A stretch of DNA of 64,000 bases, from assembly GCA_023397655.1 (NCBI GenBank), contig JAEWTW010000009.1, positions 1 through 64,000 of the forward strand, written 5' to 3'. A model generated the notes under the pieces. It saw nothing but the letters and a program-made list of their open reading frames with translations, did no database searches and was not told the DNA's origin. Shown here in pieces: positions 1-8,280 of the stretch. Both the position numbers and the translations under genes were made by a program. This stretch comes from Bacillota bacterium (GTDB taxonomy: Bacteria; Bacillota; Clostridia; Christensenellales; SZUA-584). How positions within the stretch are numbered: position 1 is the stretch's first letter; each line of letters starts with the position of its first letter.

Positions 1-164
1 TCGCGCTCACTGTAGTCTAAAGGGTAGTCAAGCTGCGTACATGCGATACACAGATGATCCCCGCCTTTGTAATCTTTTACTTCCTTGACAATTCCCATCG
101 GAGCAAACCCGCCGATGTCGCTGAAATACCCATCCCTTATCTGGGTTTCTGTGAGCATAGCCAT
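1..164 (-). CDS. Partial hypothetical protein (N-terminal 54 codons, runs off the window edge)
   Basis: An open frame starts at ATG 164 and stays open for 54 codons to the window edge. It begins MAMLTETQIRDGY and includes GGFAPMGIVKEV and two Cys in CIAC. Purine-rich AGGAAG and AAAGGA stretches precede the two closely spaced ATG codons (164 and 158), so either could be used. It lies 41 bp downstream of lysA on the same strand and may share its transcript. I do not recognise the family; the coding call rests on the open frame, the start context and the neighbouring gene spacing. Confidence 0.55.
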   Translation of the reverse strand, partial: MAMLTETQIRDGYFSDIGGFAPMGIVKEVKDYKGGDHLCIACTQLDYPLDYSER

Positions 165-205
165 CCTTTCTCACTTCCTGCCTCCATCGGCTGCGGCCAT
201 CTTAT

Positions 206-1519
206 CTATTCCAGCCACTCCGGCACCCGGTCGTTTCTCACCAGGTCTTCGTAGGACTGGCGTGCCACCATCAGCGCCGCGTGCCCGTCCTTCACCAGCG
301 CCACCGCCGGATGCGGCAGCTTGTTATAGTTGCTCGCCATCGAATAGTGGTACGCGCCGGTGGAGAACACCGCCAGCACGTCGCCGGGCTTTGCCTCGGG
401 CAGCTCCGCGTTCCATATCAGCATGTCGCCGCTCTCACACGTGCGCCCCGCAATGGACACCACTGTCGTGTCCGGTTCGTTCATACGACCCGCCAGCGCA
501 CAGGTGTACTGCGCCTGATACAGGGCGGGGCGGGGGTTGTCCGTCATGCCGCCGTCCACGCTCACGTAGGTGCGCACATCGGGTATTGTCTTGATGTCGC
601 CGATGGTATACAGCGTGGTGCCCGCCTCGCCCACGATGGAACGCCCCGGCTCAATCACAAACGCGGGCGGCTGCATCTCCCGCTCGACGCACAGCGACGT
701 CAGCTCATCCAGCATCGCCTGCACGTATTCATACGGCTGCAGCGGCTTATCGCCTGTGGTGTAGTGGATGCCGTAGCCGCCGCCGAAGTTGATCTCCTTG
801 AACGCAAAGCCCGTCTGTGCCTTGATGTCCTGCATGAAGTCGAACATGACGTCCACCGTCTCCCGGAAGGGCGCAAGCTCGAATATCTGTGAGCCGATAT
901 GGCAGTGCATGCCCACCAGCTTCAGGCTGGGCTGCTTCAATATATCGCGTACGGCCTGCAGAGCCTGCCCGTCTTCTATGCCAAAACCGAACTTGGAGTC
1001 CACCTGCCCTGTTTTGATATAGTCGTGCGTGTGCGCCTCGATGCCCGGCTTGACACGCACCGACACTGGCTGCACCTTGCCCAGCTCCGCCGCGATGACC
1101 GCCAGCAGTTCTATTTCGCTGCCGCTGTCGATCACCACGCGGCCCACTCCCGCTTCCACCGCCATGCGGAGGTCGTCCGGTGTCTTATTGTTGCCGTGCA
1201 GATACACCTTGCTCATGTCGAAGCCCGCGTTCATCGCAACGTATAGCTCGCCGCCCGACACCACGTCCAGCCCGAGCCCCTCGCTCTGCACGATTTTGCA
1301 CATGGCCGTCGTCATGAACGCTTTTCCGGCGAAAAGTATCAGCCCGCCGCCTTTATAACCGGCAAGCGCCTTTGTATAACCGCGGCATACGCTGCGGATC
1401 ACGTCCTCCTCCATCACATAGAGCGGCGTACCGAATTCCTTCGCCAGCTCCGGCGCGTCGCACCCGCCCAGCATGAGATGCCCCTCATCGTTGATATCCA
1501 AATGTCCCCAATGCTTCAT
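206..1519 (-). CDS. lysA: Diaminopimelate decarboxylase
   Basis: Converts meso-diaminopimelate to L-lysine and CO2, the last step of lysine synthesis, using PLP. The alanine-racemase-type barrel shows the PLP-binding lysine in LILFAGKAFM (about residue 66), HCHIGSQ, GGGYGIHY, EPGRSIVGEAG and, from the partner subunit, the CESGDML motif in the C-terminal beta domain. Length (437 aa) is normal. The start at ATG 1519 is preferred over the upstream in-frame 1582 because AGAAGGTGA sits just upstream and the product then begins MKHWGHLD. A near-consensus promoter lies 30 bp upstream. No lysine riboswitch fits in the short leader. Confidence 0.95.
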   Translation of the reverse strand: MKHWGHLDINDEGHLMLGGCDAPELAKEFGTPLYVMEEDVIRSVCRGYTKALAGYKGGGLILFAGKAFMTTAMCKIVQSEGLGLDVVSGGELYVAMNAGFDMSKVYLHGNNKTPDDLRMAVEAGVGRVVIDSGSEIELLAVIAAELGKVQPVSVRVKPGIEAHTHDYIKTGQVDSKFGFGIEDGQALQAVRDILKQPSLKLVGMHCHIGSQIFELAPFRETVDVMFDFMQDIKAQTGFAFKEINFGGGYGIHYTTGDKPLQPYEYVQAMLDELTSLCVEREMQPPAFVIEPGRSIVGEAGTTLYTIGDIKTIPDVRTYVSVDGGMTDNPRPALYQAQYTCALAGRMNEPDTTVVSIAGRTCESGDMLIWNAELPEAKPGDVLAVFSTGAYHYSMASNYNKLPHPAVALVKDGHAALMVARQSYEDLVRNDRVPEWLE

Positions 1520-1550
1520 GGTCGTCACCTTCTGTATAAATATACACAAT

Positions 1551-1579
1551 ATACTACCATATGCACATTGGGGTGTCAA
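1551..1579 (-). promoter_or_regulatory. Sigma-A type promoter of lysA
   Basis: On the minus strand, TTGACA (1574-1579) and TAGTAT (1551-1556) are separated by 17 bp, with TGG just before the -10. The predicted transcript start is about 20-25 nt upstream of the lysA ATG, leaving a short leader with no room for a riboswitch. The promoter sits right after the stop codon of the upstream channel gene. Confidence 0.75.
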
Positions 1580-1596
1580 CAAAGCTCCACTCGGCG

Positions 1597-2223
1597 CTAC
1601 AGCGGAACGTCCTTGTTCTCGTCCGCTTCCGGCTTATACAGCAGGTTGAGTTTCAGCCAGTAGCTGACCAGGCGCGTCAGTATTGTGATGCCGAGCGCGA
1701 TATAGATGCTCCAGTCCCGGCCCAGCAGCGGAGTCAGGAACCACAGCGCCACCCCGCCCAGCAGCGCCGCCGTCGCGTATATCTCCTTGCGCAGCACCAT
1801 GGGTATTTCGCAGGCGATGATATCCCGCAGTATGCTGCCGCCGATGCCGGAAATCAGGCAGACAAACAGCAGGCTTAAGAAGTTGTAGTCCATATCCAGC
1901 GCTTTCACGCCCGCGAACACCGAGAACACGCCGAGACCCACCGCGTCGAAGAACACCACGATGTTCATCCATTTGATGCGGCCCTTGAGCAGCATCACCA
2001 GTATTGCGGTCGCCAATATCACCAGCGTGTATTCGTAGTGCTGGAAGAACACCGGTATGCCCACATCCATCACAACGTCTCGAATGACACCGCCGCCGAT
2101 GGCTGTGACCATCGCGAGGAATATCACGCCGAATATGTCCATTTTCTTTTGAATGGCTGTGGTCGCGCCCGACACCGCAAACGCCGCCACGCCCACCAGC
2201 TCCAGAATGTCAAAAATCTGCAC
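1597..2223 (-). CDS. TRIC-type trimeric intracellular cation channel family protein (UPF0126)
   Basis: A 208-residue integral membrane protein with about seven hydrophobic segments and the two repeated UPF0126 halves. Each half carries the glycine-rich GGxxRD signature: AIGGGVIRDVV near residue 45 and GIGGSILRDII near residue 130. The family includes E. coli YadS/YicG and prokaryotic TRIC channels that pass K+. The start is GTG 2223, preceded by AAGGGG at good spacing. It is followed by lysA, which has its own promoter, so the two are probably not functionally linked. Confidence 0.88.
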   Translation of the reverse strand: MQIFDILELVGVAAFAVSGATTAIQKKMDIFGVIFLAMVTAIGGGVIRDVVMDVGIPVFFQHYEYTLVILATAILVMLLKGRIKWMNIVVFFDAVGLGVFSVFAGVKALDMDYNFLSLLFVCLISGIGGSILRDIIACEIPMVLRKEIYATAALLGGVALWFLTPLLGRDWSIYIALGITILTRLVSYWLKLNLLYKPEADENKDVPL

Positions 2224-2353
2224 CTCATCAGCCCCTTATGCAAATATGCTGTATGTATTGTATACCAACACACGTCAGCATTCAATGGAGGTTCCGGAGG
2301 CAAAACAAAACGGCGGTTCATCACGGTCGACTTGATGATAATCCATTCTCGGA

Positions 2354-2542
2354 GGCTCTGCCCCCGAACTGCACCCCTAAAAGCTTTGCTTTTCAGGGAC
2401 CCGAGCCCCCGCCATTTGTATTGATATCCGTCCCGGGCACTTAGAAAAGTGGGAAAAGACATATAAAAATGCCATGAACATGGCATTTTTAGTGGGATTC
2501 TCAAGGGGCTGGCCCCTTGAGCGGAGTTGTGGAGGCAGAGCC
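2354..2542. repeat. MITE-like or REP-like intergenic element with terminal inverted repeats
   Basis: The 383-bp gap between the TRIC gene and clpC holds no plausible gene. It carries GGCTCTGCCCCC at 2354-2365 and the inverted copy GGAGGCAGAGCC at 2531-2542, matching 11 of 12 positions. Inside are three hairpins: an AAAAGC/GCTTTT stem at 2379-2393 flanked by CCCT/AGGG, the terminator at 2465-2490, and a perfect 10-bp stem CTCAAGGGGC/GCCCCTTGAG at 2500-2521. Nested hairpins of this kind with GGCTCTGCC ends look like a dispersed non-autonomous element. There is no second copy in this window, so the repeat status is inferred. Confidence 0.5.
2465..2490. terminator. Perfect bidirectional hairpin downstream of clpC
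   Basis: AAAAATGCCATG (2465-2476) and CATGGCATTTTT (2479-2490) form a perfect 12-bp stem with a 2-nt loop and T-runs on both strands. It is placed to end the clp operon. A second, GC-rich hairpin (GGCGGC/GCCGCC) at about 2570-2592 lies nearer the clpC stop but lacks a U-tract in the clpC direction. Confidence 0.65.
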
Positions 2543-2606
2543 TTCACGGTCTTAGACCTTTTCACAGCAACGGCGGCTTATCGCCGCCGTTTTATCCAGT
2601 TCTGAG

Positions 2607-5033
2607 TTAAACTCTTTTCTCGTACTCTGGCTTGCCGTCGCGCATGAACATACGCACGCTGTCACCGATGCTGATTTTGCCCTCGAGTATCTCCTCGGAG
2701 AGCTTATCCTCCACAATCTGCTGTACCATGCGCCTGAGCGGCCGCGCGCCGTAGTTTTCGTCAAAGCCCTCTTTGGCGAGGTAATCCACGGTATCGTCCT
2801 CGTAGGCGAGGTAGATGCCGCGCTCCTCCAGCCGCTTGGTGACACTGCCCAGCATCAGCTTCACGATCTCGCGCGTGTGCTCCTCGCTGAGCTTGTGGAA
2901 CACGATGATGTCGTCCAAACGGTTGATGAACTCCGGCCGGAATGCTTTCTTCAGCTCCTCCAGTATGCCCTCCTTCATGCGCTCGTAGCCGCGGTCGCCG
3001 CTGCCCGCCGCGCCAAAGCCGATCCGCTTGATGTCGATGCTGGTCGCGCCGAGGTTGGACGTCATGATGATGACGCAGTTCTTGAAGTCCACCACGCGGC
3101 CCTTGGAATCCGTCAGCCGCCCGTCCTCCAGTATCTGCAGCAGTATGTTGAACACGTCCGGGTGCGCCTTCTCTATCTCGTCCAGCAGCAGCACCGCATA
3201 CGGGTGACGGCGTATCTTCTCCGTCAGCTGCCCGCCCTCGTCAAAGCCCACGTAACCGGGCGGCGAACCGATCAGCTTGGACACTGCGTGCTTCTCCATG
3301 TACTCCGACATGTCGAGCCGTATCATCGCATCCTCATCGCCGAACAGCGATTCGGCCAGCGCCTTTGTCAGTTCCGTCTTGCCCACGCCGGTGGGCCCCA
3401 AGAATATGAACGAACCGACGGGACGCTTGGGATCCTTGAGACCCGCTCGCGAACGCCGTATGGCCTTGGAGACCGCGACGCACGCCTCATCCTGACCGAT
3501 CACGCGCTGGTGCAGCGCCTTTTCCAGCTCCAGCAGCCGTTTGGCCTCATCCTCCGTCAGCTTCACGACAGGTATGTTGGTCCATGTGGACACGATCTGC
3601 GCGATCTCCGTTTCAGTAACCTGGCCCTCGCGCTTGTTGGTATCCTTTTCCCACTGGGTTTTCAGTTCCACGATCTGCAGCCCCACGCTTTTTTCCTCGT
3701 CGCGCAGTTCCGCCGCTTTCTCGAAGTTCTGATGCGTGATCGCCTGATCCTTTTCCTTGCGCAGCTGCTCCTGCTTCTCCTCCAGCGCCTTGATGTCGGG
3801 CGGCGCGGTATACAAACTCAGCCGCACCTTGGAGGCCGCTTCATCCATCAGATCGATGGCCTTGTCAGGCAGGAACCGGTCCATCAGGTACCGGTCGGAC
3901 AGCTCCACCGCGGCTTGCAGCGCCTCGTCGGTGATGCGCACCTTGTGATGCGCTTCGTACCGGTCACGCAAGCCCATCAGTATGGCGACGGCCTCTTCTT
4001 TCGTGGGTTCGCCCACCGTTACCGGCTGGAACCGACGCTCCAGCGCCGCGTCCTTTTCTATGTGCTTGCGGTACTCGTCGAACGTTGTCGCGCCCACCAC
4101 CTGTATCTCGCCGCGCGCCAACGCCGGCTTCAGTATGCTGGCCGCGTCCATTGCGCCCTCAGCCGCGCCCGCGCCCACGATGGTGTGTATCTCGTCGATG
4201 AACAGTATCACCTTGCCGGAGCTTTTCAGCTCCTTAAGCGCGTCCTTTAAGCGATCTTCAAACTCGCCGCGGTATTTGGTGCCCGCGATCATGCCCGCGA
4301 GATCCAGCGATATCACGCGCTTGCCGCGCAGCAGCTCGGGCACATTGCCGTCCGCAATACGCTGCGCCAGCCCTTCGGCGATGGCCGACTTGCCCACGCC
4401 CGGCTCGCCCACCAGCACCGGATTGTTCTTGGTGCGGCGGGACAGTATCTGCGTGATGCGCTCGATCTCCTGTGCGCGCCCGATGACCGGGTCCAGCTCG
4501 CCGTCCTTCGCGGCCTGCGTCAGATCGCGCCCGAACTTATCCAGCTTGGGCGTCTGCGTTTCCTTCTTCTGCCCCTGATCGGTGGCGCCCTGCGTATCGC
4601 CCGTCACGTTATGTATGCCGCTTTCCAGCTCGGTGAGATCGGTGCCGAGATCCGTCAGTATCTTGAACGCGACGCCTTCCTTCTCGCGGATCAGCGCCAT
4701 CAGTATATGTTCGGTGCCCACATAGCTCTGCCCCAGCTGCTTGGAAAACGTCACAGCCAGCTCCAGTATCTTCTTGGAACGGGGCGTATACCCAAAGCTC
4801 TGCGTGAACACGAAATCGCCCTTGCCGATGAGGCTCAGCACGTTCTGCGTCACCGCCTCCTCGGACACACCGGACAGGTTCAGCAGGTTGGCCGCCGCGC
4901 CCTCCTTCTCGTTGATCAGCCCCAGCAGCAGATGCTCTGTGCCCACATAATTATGTCCCAGCTCGCGCGCCTTCTTCTCGGCGTGCTTGAGCGCGTTCTT
5001 TGCCCCTTCCGTAAACTTTGCAAAAAAATCCAT
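2607..5033 (-). CDS. clpC: ATP-dependent Clp protease ATP-binding subunit ClpC
   Basis: An AAA+ unfoldase that feeds substrates to ClpP, working with the McsA/McsB adaptor and arginine-kinase system. The 808 residues hold two Clp N-terminal repeats (1-145), a first AAA domain with GEPGVGKSA, a UVR-like middle region (NFEKAAELRDEE) as in ClpC rather than ClpB, and a second AAA domain with GPTGVGKTE and LLLDEIEKAHPDV. The start is ATG 5033 with GGAAGGGAG upstream. It is the last gene of the ctsR-mcsA-mcsB-clpC operon, so CtsR should control it. Confidence 0.97.
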   Translation of the reverse strand: MDFFAKFTEGAKNALKHAEKKARELGHNYVGTEHLLLGLINEKEGAAANLLNLSGVSEEAVTQNVLSLIGKGDFVFTQSFGYTPRSKKILELAVTFSKQLGQSYVGTEHILMALIREKEGVAFKILTDLGTDLTELESGIHNVTGDTQGATDQGQKKETQTPKLDKFGRDLTQAAKDGELDPVIGRAQEIERITQILSRRTKNNPVLVGEPGVGKSAIAEGLAQRIADGNVPELLRGKRVISLDLAGMIAGTKYRGEFEDRLKDALKELKSSGKVILFIDEIHTIVGAGAAEGAMDAASILKPALARGEIQVVGATTFDEYRKHIEKDAALERRFQPVTVGEPTKEEAVAILMGLRDRYEAHHKVRITDEALQAAVELSDRYLMDRFLPDKAIDLMDEAASKVRLSLYTAPPDIKALEEKQEQLRKEKDQAITHQNFEKAAELRDEEKSVGLQIVELKTQWEKDTNKREGQVTETEIAQIVSTWTNIPVVKLTEDEAKRLLELEKALHQRVIGQDEACVAVSKAIRRSRAGLKDPKRPVGSFIFLGPTGVGKTELTKALAESLFGDEDAMIRLDMSEYMEKHAVSKLIGSPPGYVGFDEGGQLTEKIRRHPYAVLLLDEIEKAHPDVFNILLQILEDGRLTDSKGRVVDFKNCVIIMTSNLGATSIDIKRIGFGAAGSGDRGYERMKEGILEELKKAFRPEFINRLDDIIVFHKLSEEHTREIVKLMLGSVTKRLEERGIYLAYEDDTVDYLAKEGFDENYGARPLRRMVQQIVEDKLSEEILEGKISIGDSVRMFMRDGKPEYEKRV

Positions 5034-5052
5034 ATGTTATCTCCCTTCCAGG

Positions 5053-6060
5053 CTACCTGAAAACCTGTCTTAGCATTTCGGCCCGCGCGGCGTCGCGATC
5101 CTGCGACTGCAAAACGCCGCTGTCCTGCGCCATCACCGCCGGGCGCGTATTCATCATTATTCTGTACAGCGAACTGCTCGTCACATCCGGCACGATGCCG
5201 AGAGACACGCCGAACGCCACATCGGATATCAATTTCTGCGCTTCGGCATCGCTCATGCGCCGCGCGTATTTGAGCACGCCGATGGCGCGCCATATCTTGT
5301 CCTCCAGCGACGGCCCCATGCTTGAGAACAGCTCTTTTCGGGTGTTGCGCTCAAAGTCGATCACCTTGCCCGCGATGGACAGCAGGCGCACCAATATCTC
5401 CTTCTCCGTCACGCCCAGCGTCACCTGATTGGATATCTGGTAAAACGCGCCGGACGCCGTGCTCCCTTCTCCGAGAGCACCGCGCACCGTCATGCCCACT
5501 TTGCCGATCATCGACGATATGCGCGATATACCCTTGGCCGCCGTGAGCGCGGGCAGGTGCAGCATCAGCGATGCGCGCAGCCCGGTGCCCACATTGGTGG
5601 GGCAGCTGGTGAGGAACCCTAAATTCTCGTCATATGCGTAGTCCACCTCGTCCGCCAGCATCTTGTCCAGACGGTCCACCGCGTCGTAGGTCTTGAACAG
5701 CGACAGCCCCGCCCCAAAGCCCTGCAGGCGGTAGTGGTCCTCCTCCATGATCATCACGCTCAAGGACTCGTCCTGATTGGTGATGAGCCCGCCGTTCTTG
5801 CTTCGCGCGAGGTCGCTGCTGATCACGTGGCTTTCAATCAGCGCCCGCTTCTTCAGCTCCGACAGGTCGGACAGGCGCACGTAGGAAAACGCCGGGGATT
5901 TGAGCAGACTCTGTTTGGCACGGCTGTGCACCGCTTCCACATCGTCCGGCAGTTTAATATTCGCTGGGAACGGTATGTCGGCTAAATTACGCGCCAGCCT
6001 GATACGCGTGGATACCACCACGTCGCACTCAGGCGCGTTGTCTTCCATCCATGCCAGCAT
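5053..6060 (-). CDS. mcsB: Protein arginine kinase McsB
   Basis: A phosphagen-kinase-like enzyme that phosphorylates arginines on proteins, marking them for ClpCP and inactivating CtsR. The 335-residue protein shows STRIRLARNL near residue 17, MEEDHYRLQ near 105 (the usual Asn before EED is Met here), and the phosphagen kinase signature CPTNVGTG with the catalytic Cys at about 153. ATG 6060 is preceded by GGAGGGGG and overlaps the end of mcsA closely, pointing to translational coupling. clpC follows 19 bp downstream. Confidence 0.95.
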   Translation of the reverse strand: MLAWMEDNAPECDVVVSTRIRLARNLADIPFPANIKLPDDVEAVHSRAKQSLLKSPAFSYVRLSDLSELKKRALIESHVISSDLARSKNGGLITNQDESLSVMIMEEDHYRLQGFGAGLSLFKTYDAVDRLDKMLADEVDYAYDENLGFLTSCPTNVGTGLRASLMLHLPALTAAKGISRISSMIGKVGMTVRGALGEGSTASGAFYQISNQVTLGVTEKEILVRLLSIAGKVIDFERNTRKELFSSMGPSLEDKIWRAIGVLKYARRMSDAEAQKLISDVAFGVSLGIVPDVTSSSLYRIMMNTRPAVMAQDSGVLQSQDRDAARAEMLRQVFR

Positions 6061-6061
6061 G

Positions 6062-6565
6062 TCAATCCCCCTCCTTTTCCATCAGCGCGATCTCGTCCCG
6101 AAGGCGCGCCGCTTCCTCAAAATTCTCCACAGCCACCGCCTCGCGCAGCTCCTTTTTCAGCTGCTCCTTGCGCTGCTCCGCTTCGCTCACCGCCGCTTCC
6201 CTGCCCGGCTGCACGATCACGCGCTCACCCGGGCGCTTGCCGGTGTGCTGCGCGTTCATGTGCACGCTCTTCAATATGGGCGTGATGCTGGATTCAAACG
6301 TCTCGTAGCAGCGGGCACAGCCCAGCCGCCCTTCCTTTTTAAAGCTGGCCAGCGTGGTGCCGCAGCCTTCGCATACCACTTCCGCGCCTTCCTCTTCATC
6401 ATAGAATGCGCTTAAAAAATCGTTGAACGAGAACCAGGGGATCACGACGGAGCCCTTCTTTTTGGCGGCACATTGGCCGCACAGGTGCACCGTCTTCACC
6501 TGCCCGTTGACGAACGTCGTCATGTGGACGGTGGCCTGGTTTTTCAGGCAGTTGTCACACAGCAT
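6062..6565 (-). CDS. mcsA: McsA, zinc-finger activator of McsB
   Basis: The 167-residue protein begins with two paired-Cys zinc fingers (CDNCLKNQ with CGQC; CEGCGTT with CARC) and ends with a UVR motif (VENFEEAARLRDEIALME). This is the McsA layout; the protein activates the McsB arginine kinase and modulates CtsR. AAGGAGGCGGA lies just upstream of ATG 6565. It sits directly between ctsR and mcsB with almost no spacing. Confidence 0.93.
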   Translation of the reverse strand: MLCDNCLKNQATVHMTTFVNGQVKTVHLCGQCAAKKKGSVVIPWFSFNDFLSAFYDEEEGAEVVCEGCGTTLASFKKEGRLGCARCYETFESSITPILKSVHMNAQHTGKRPGERVIVQPGREAAVSEAEQRKEQLKKELREAVAVENFEEAARLRDEIALMEKEGD

Positions 6566-6566
6566 A

Positions 6567-7034
6567 TCAATCCGCCTCCTTGCTGAGCAGCACCAGCAGC
6601 ATCTGCTTCATGATACCTGCTCTTATTTTATCTTTCAGCAGCGCCGGGATATTCAGAGCTTTGTCTGATACGGCGGCGCTCATCAGCGCACCTTCGCGTA
6701 CGCCGACAGCCTCGCTCTCCACCAGACGACAGATCACATCCTGCGCGTCACGCTCGGATATCTGCTCGCCGATGCGCGTTGTCACCAGCCGGAACAGATG
6801 CTCCGAGGTATCCACCCGCAGACGCAGCACACGGATGTAGCCGCCGCCGCCGCGCCGGCTCTCGATAATATATCCTTTATCGGGCGTGAACCGCGTGGCC
6901 AGCACATAGTTGATCTGTGACGGCGCGCAATTGAAATGCTGCGCCAGCTCGTTGCGCTGCAGCTCGATCTTGCCCTCGTATTCGCTCATCAGTTCCTTGA
7001 TGAACTGTTCAATGGTATCGCTTAATACCGACAT
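6567..7034 (-). CDS. ctsR: CtsR, class III heat-shock repressor
   Basis: A winged-helix repressor of clp genes. The N-terminal DNA-binding part shows QRNELAQHFNCAPSQINYVL, followed by the glycine-rich wing RRGGGGYIR used for operator recognition and heat sensing. The C-terminal half carries the dimer domain, which McsB targets. The length of 155 aa is typical. It is the first gene of the operon and has its own binding site immediately upstream, giving autoregulation. Confidence 0.95.
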   Translation of the reverse strand: MSVLSDTIEQFIKELMSEYEGKIELQRNELAQHFNCAPSQINYVLATRFTPDKGYIIESRRGGGGYIRVLRLRVDTSEHLFRLVTTRIGEQISERDAQDVICRLVESEAVGVREGALMSAAVSDKALNIPALLKDKIRAGIMKQMLLVLLSKEAD

Positions 7035-7047
7035 CGTGAATCTCCCC

Positions 7048-7100
7048 TTTGACTATCTTTGACCTTTAGTATATTATACACCTTTTCAGGTAAAAAGCAA
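7048..7100 (-). promoter_or_regulatory. ctsR operon promoter with CtsR operator
   Basis: On the minus strand, TTGCTT (7095-7100) and TATAAT (7073-7078) are spaced 16 bp apart. Just downstream, GGTCAAAGATAGTCAAA (7048-7064) is a full match to the published CtsR heptad direct repeat (RGTCAAANANRGTCAAA). It covers the transcription start, so CtsR binding would block initiation. The 107 bp upstream of the -35 contain nothing I can assign. Confidence 0.88.
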
Positions 7101-7207
7101 TGTGTATTATTTGAATTTATATGTGTGCAAATAGAGAGGAACAAGAAAAGGCATAAAGATATAGATTGTTTTTGACGCTGATCTGTTGGATAATCCGAAT
7201 TAAATAA

Positions 7208-7495
7208 CTAATTTTCATACCTTCTATAAACAAAATCACCTTGTTTAATATAATTCAATTTTTCCGATGCTTCAAGTTGAATACTAATAATAACGCTTTC
7301 GCTCATGGAGAATGAAACGTGAATTTCAAGGACCTTAAATTCAAAATCTTCATTAGCACTCTTTATTACTATATGTTCACCTTTTTTGCATAGCCTTGAT
7401 GTATCATACTTTGTTATCTCCGAATTACCACCTACAATTACGCATTCTCCATTTGGAATGATTACTACATCACCTATTGTCATTACAAATTCCAT
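7208..7495 (-). CDS. Hypothetical small protein in AT-rich island
   Basis: A 95-residue, mostly beta-strand-like soluble protein (MEFVMTIGDVVIIPNGECVI...), with no signal peptide or membrane segment. AAAGGAAAA precedes ATG 7495. It follows the SUKH-type gene by 32 bp on the same strand and shares its marked AT-richness, unlike every flanking gene. The context suggests a second immunity-type or accessory gene of a polymorphic-toxin locus, but I recognise no family and make no functional call. Confidence 0.6.
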   Translation of the reverse strand: MEFVMTIGDVVIIPNGECVIVGGNSEITKYDTSRLCKKGEHIVIKSANEDFEFKVLEIHVSFSMSESVIISIQLEASEKLNYIKQGDFVYRRYEN

Positions 7496-7527
7496 TATAC
7501 TTTTCCTTTTTCAGATGCACGCTCACC

Positions 7528-7977
7528 TTATTGCAGGCAATCCATTAAAATTCCTTCAAGCATATTATTTGCGTTGTCAAACACCTTGACAAGGGATAAT
7601 GATGGCTTATCTAGCTCAACATATAAATTGTTTCTCTTATCAAAACAATACCAACTTATGTTGCTATCACCGAAAAAGATATACCTTTTTGAATCACTTA
7701 CTTCATGCCATATTTCGTTTGTTGATATAAAATCCGTGGTGCTTTGTGTAGAAAGGCAATCTTTCGCTCCACCAATTCCATAAATAATAAATCCATTAAA
7801 CTCAAATCCATTTTCCTTTTTCAGAAAATCAATGTATGACTCCGGCAGTACAAAATCATACTGTTTTTTTGTTTCTGATAATAGGCCGGCTAATTGCTCA
7901 TCAGAAACACCGCTATTTTCTGCCTGCTTATACAGCTTTTTTATTTCGTTGATTTCTTTTAATTTGATCTGCCACAT
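7528..7977 (-). CDS. SMI1/KNR4 (SUKH) family immunity-like protein
   Basis: The 149-residue protein matches the SUKH fold pattern. It has an N-terminal helix pair, then VLPESYIDFLKKENGFEFNGFIIYG, a middle IWHEVSDSKRYIFFGDSN, then WYCFDKRNN and a C-terminal VFDNANNMLEGIL. SUKH proteins commonly act as immunity proteins against secreted nuclease or deaminase toxins. The gene is AT-rich against a GC-rich background, which suggests transfer. Its start lies only 6 nt after the stop of a decayed reading frame (7984-8085). No toxin is present, so it is an orphan here. Confidence 0.75.
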   Translation of the reverse strand: MWQIKLKEINEIKKLYKQAENSGVSDEQLAGLLSETKKQYDFVLPESYIDFLKKENGFEFNGFIIYGIGGAKDCLSTQSTTDFISTNEIWHEVSDSKRYIFFGDSNISWYCFDKRNNLYVELDKPSLSLVKVFDNANNMLEGILMDCLQ

Positions 7978-7983
7978 TGTACA

Positions 7984-8160
7984 CTATTTCCTTTTTTCAA
8001 AACTCAGTTGAGCTTTTTTAGCCAATACAAAGTATATTTCCTCTTCCAAGTCGAGTACTTCTTCTGTGATGTCTTTGTCAGGTTTCTACTTATCGCAATT
8101 GCCAAGTTGGCCGTTAGACATCCGTTTAAAAGTATTCGATGCCACCCCGCAAAAATCCCC
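7984..8160 (-). pseudogene. Possible decayed gene tail upstream of the SUKH gene
   Basis: On the minus strand, one frame reads GDFCGVASNTFKRMSNG...CDK, a TAG stop (8086-8088), then KPDKDITEEVLDLEEEIYFV... ending FEKRK and TAG at 7984-7986. The last 33 codons look protein-like (charged amphipathic helix). The frame ends 6 nt before the SUKH start, the spacing expected of a toxin C-terminus followed by its immunity gene. There is an internal stop, no start and no family match, so this is tentative. The rest of the 303-bp gap to cwlD holds only the terminator at 8228-8256. Confidence 0.3.
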
Positions 8161-8227
8161 CTATCCGCTGGCAGATTTTTAATACCGGGACATAACCAAT
8201 GCCCATCTGGCTGCGCAACACAATGGC

Positions 8228-8256
8228 AAAAAGAAAAAGCCGGGACAACGCCCGGC
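8228..8256 (-). terminator. Rho-independent terminator of cwlD
   Basis: In the minus direction GCCGGG, a 6-nt loop and CCCGGC (8239-8256) are followed by TTTTTCTTTTT. It lies 25 bp past the cwlD stop. Confidence 0.8.
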
Positions 8257-8280
8257 ATTACAACTAATCTGATAACCCCG

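Noticed and set aside
1520..1560. Lysine riboswitch upstream of lysA
   Set aside because: The promoter leaves a leader of only about 25 nt, far too short for the L box.
2877..4250. 457-codon plus-strand open frame opposite clpC
   Set aside because: It is the antisense of well-conserved clpC codons; GC-rich third positions open the complementary frame. It has no family motif and no proper start context.
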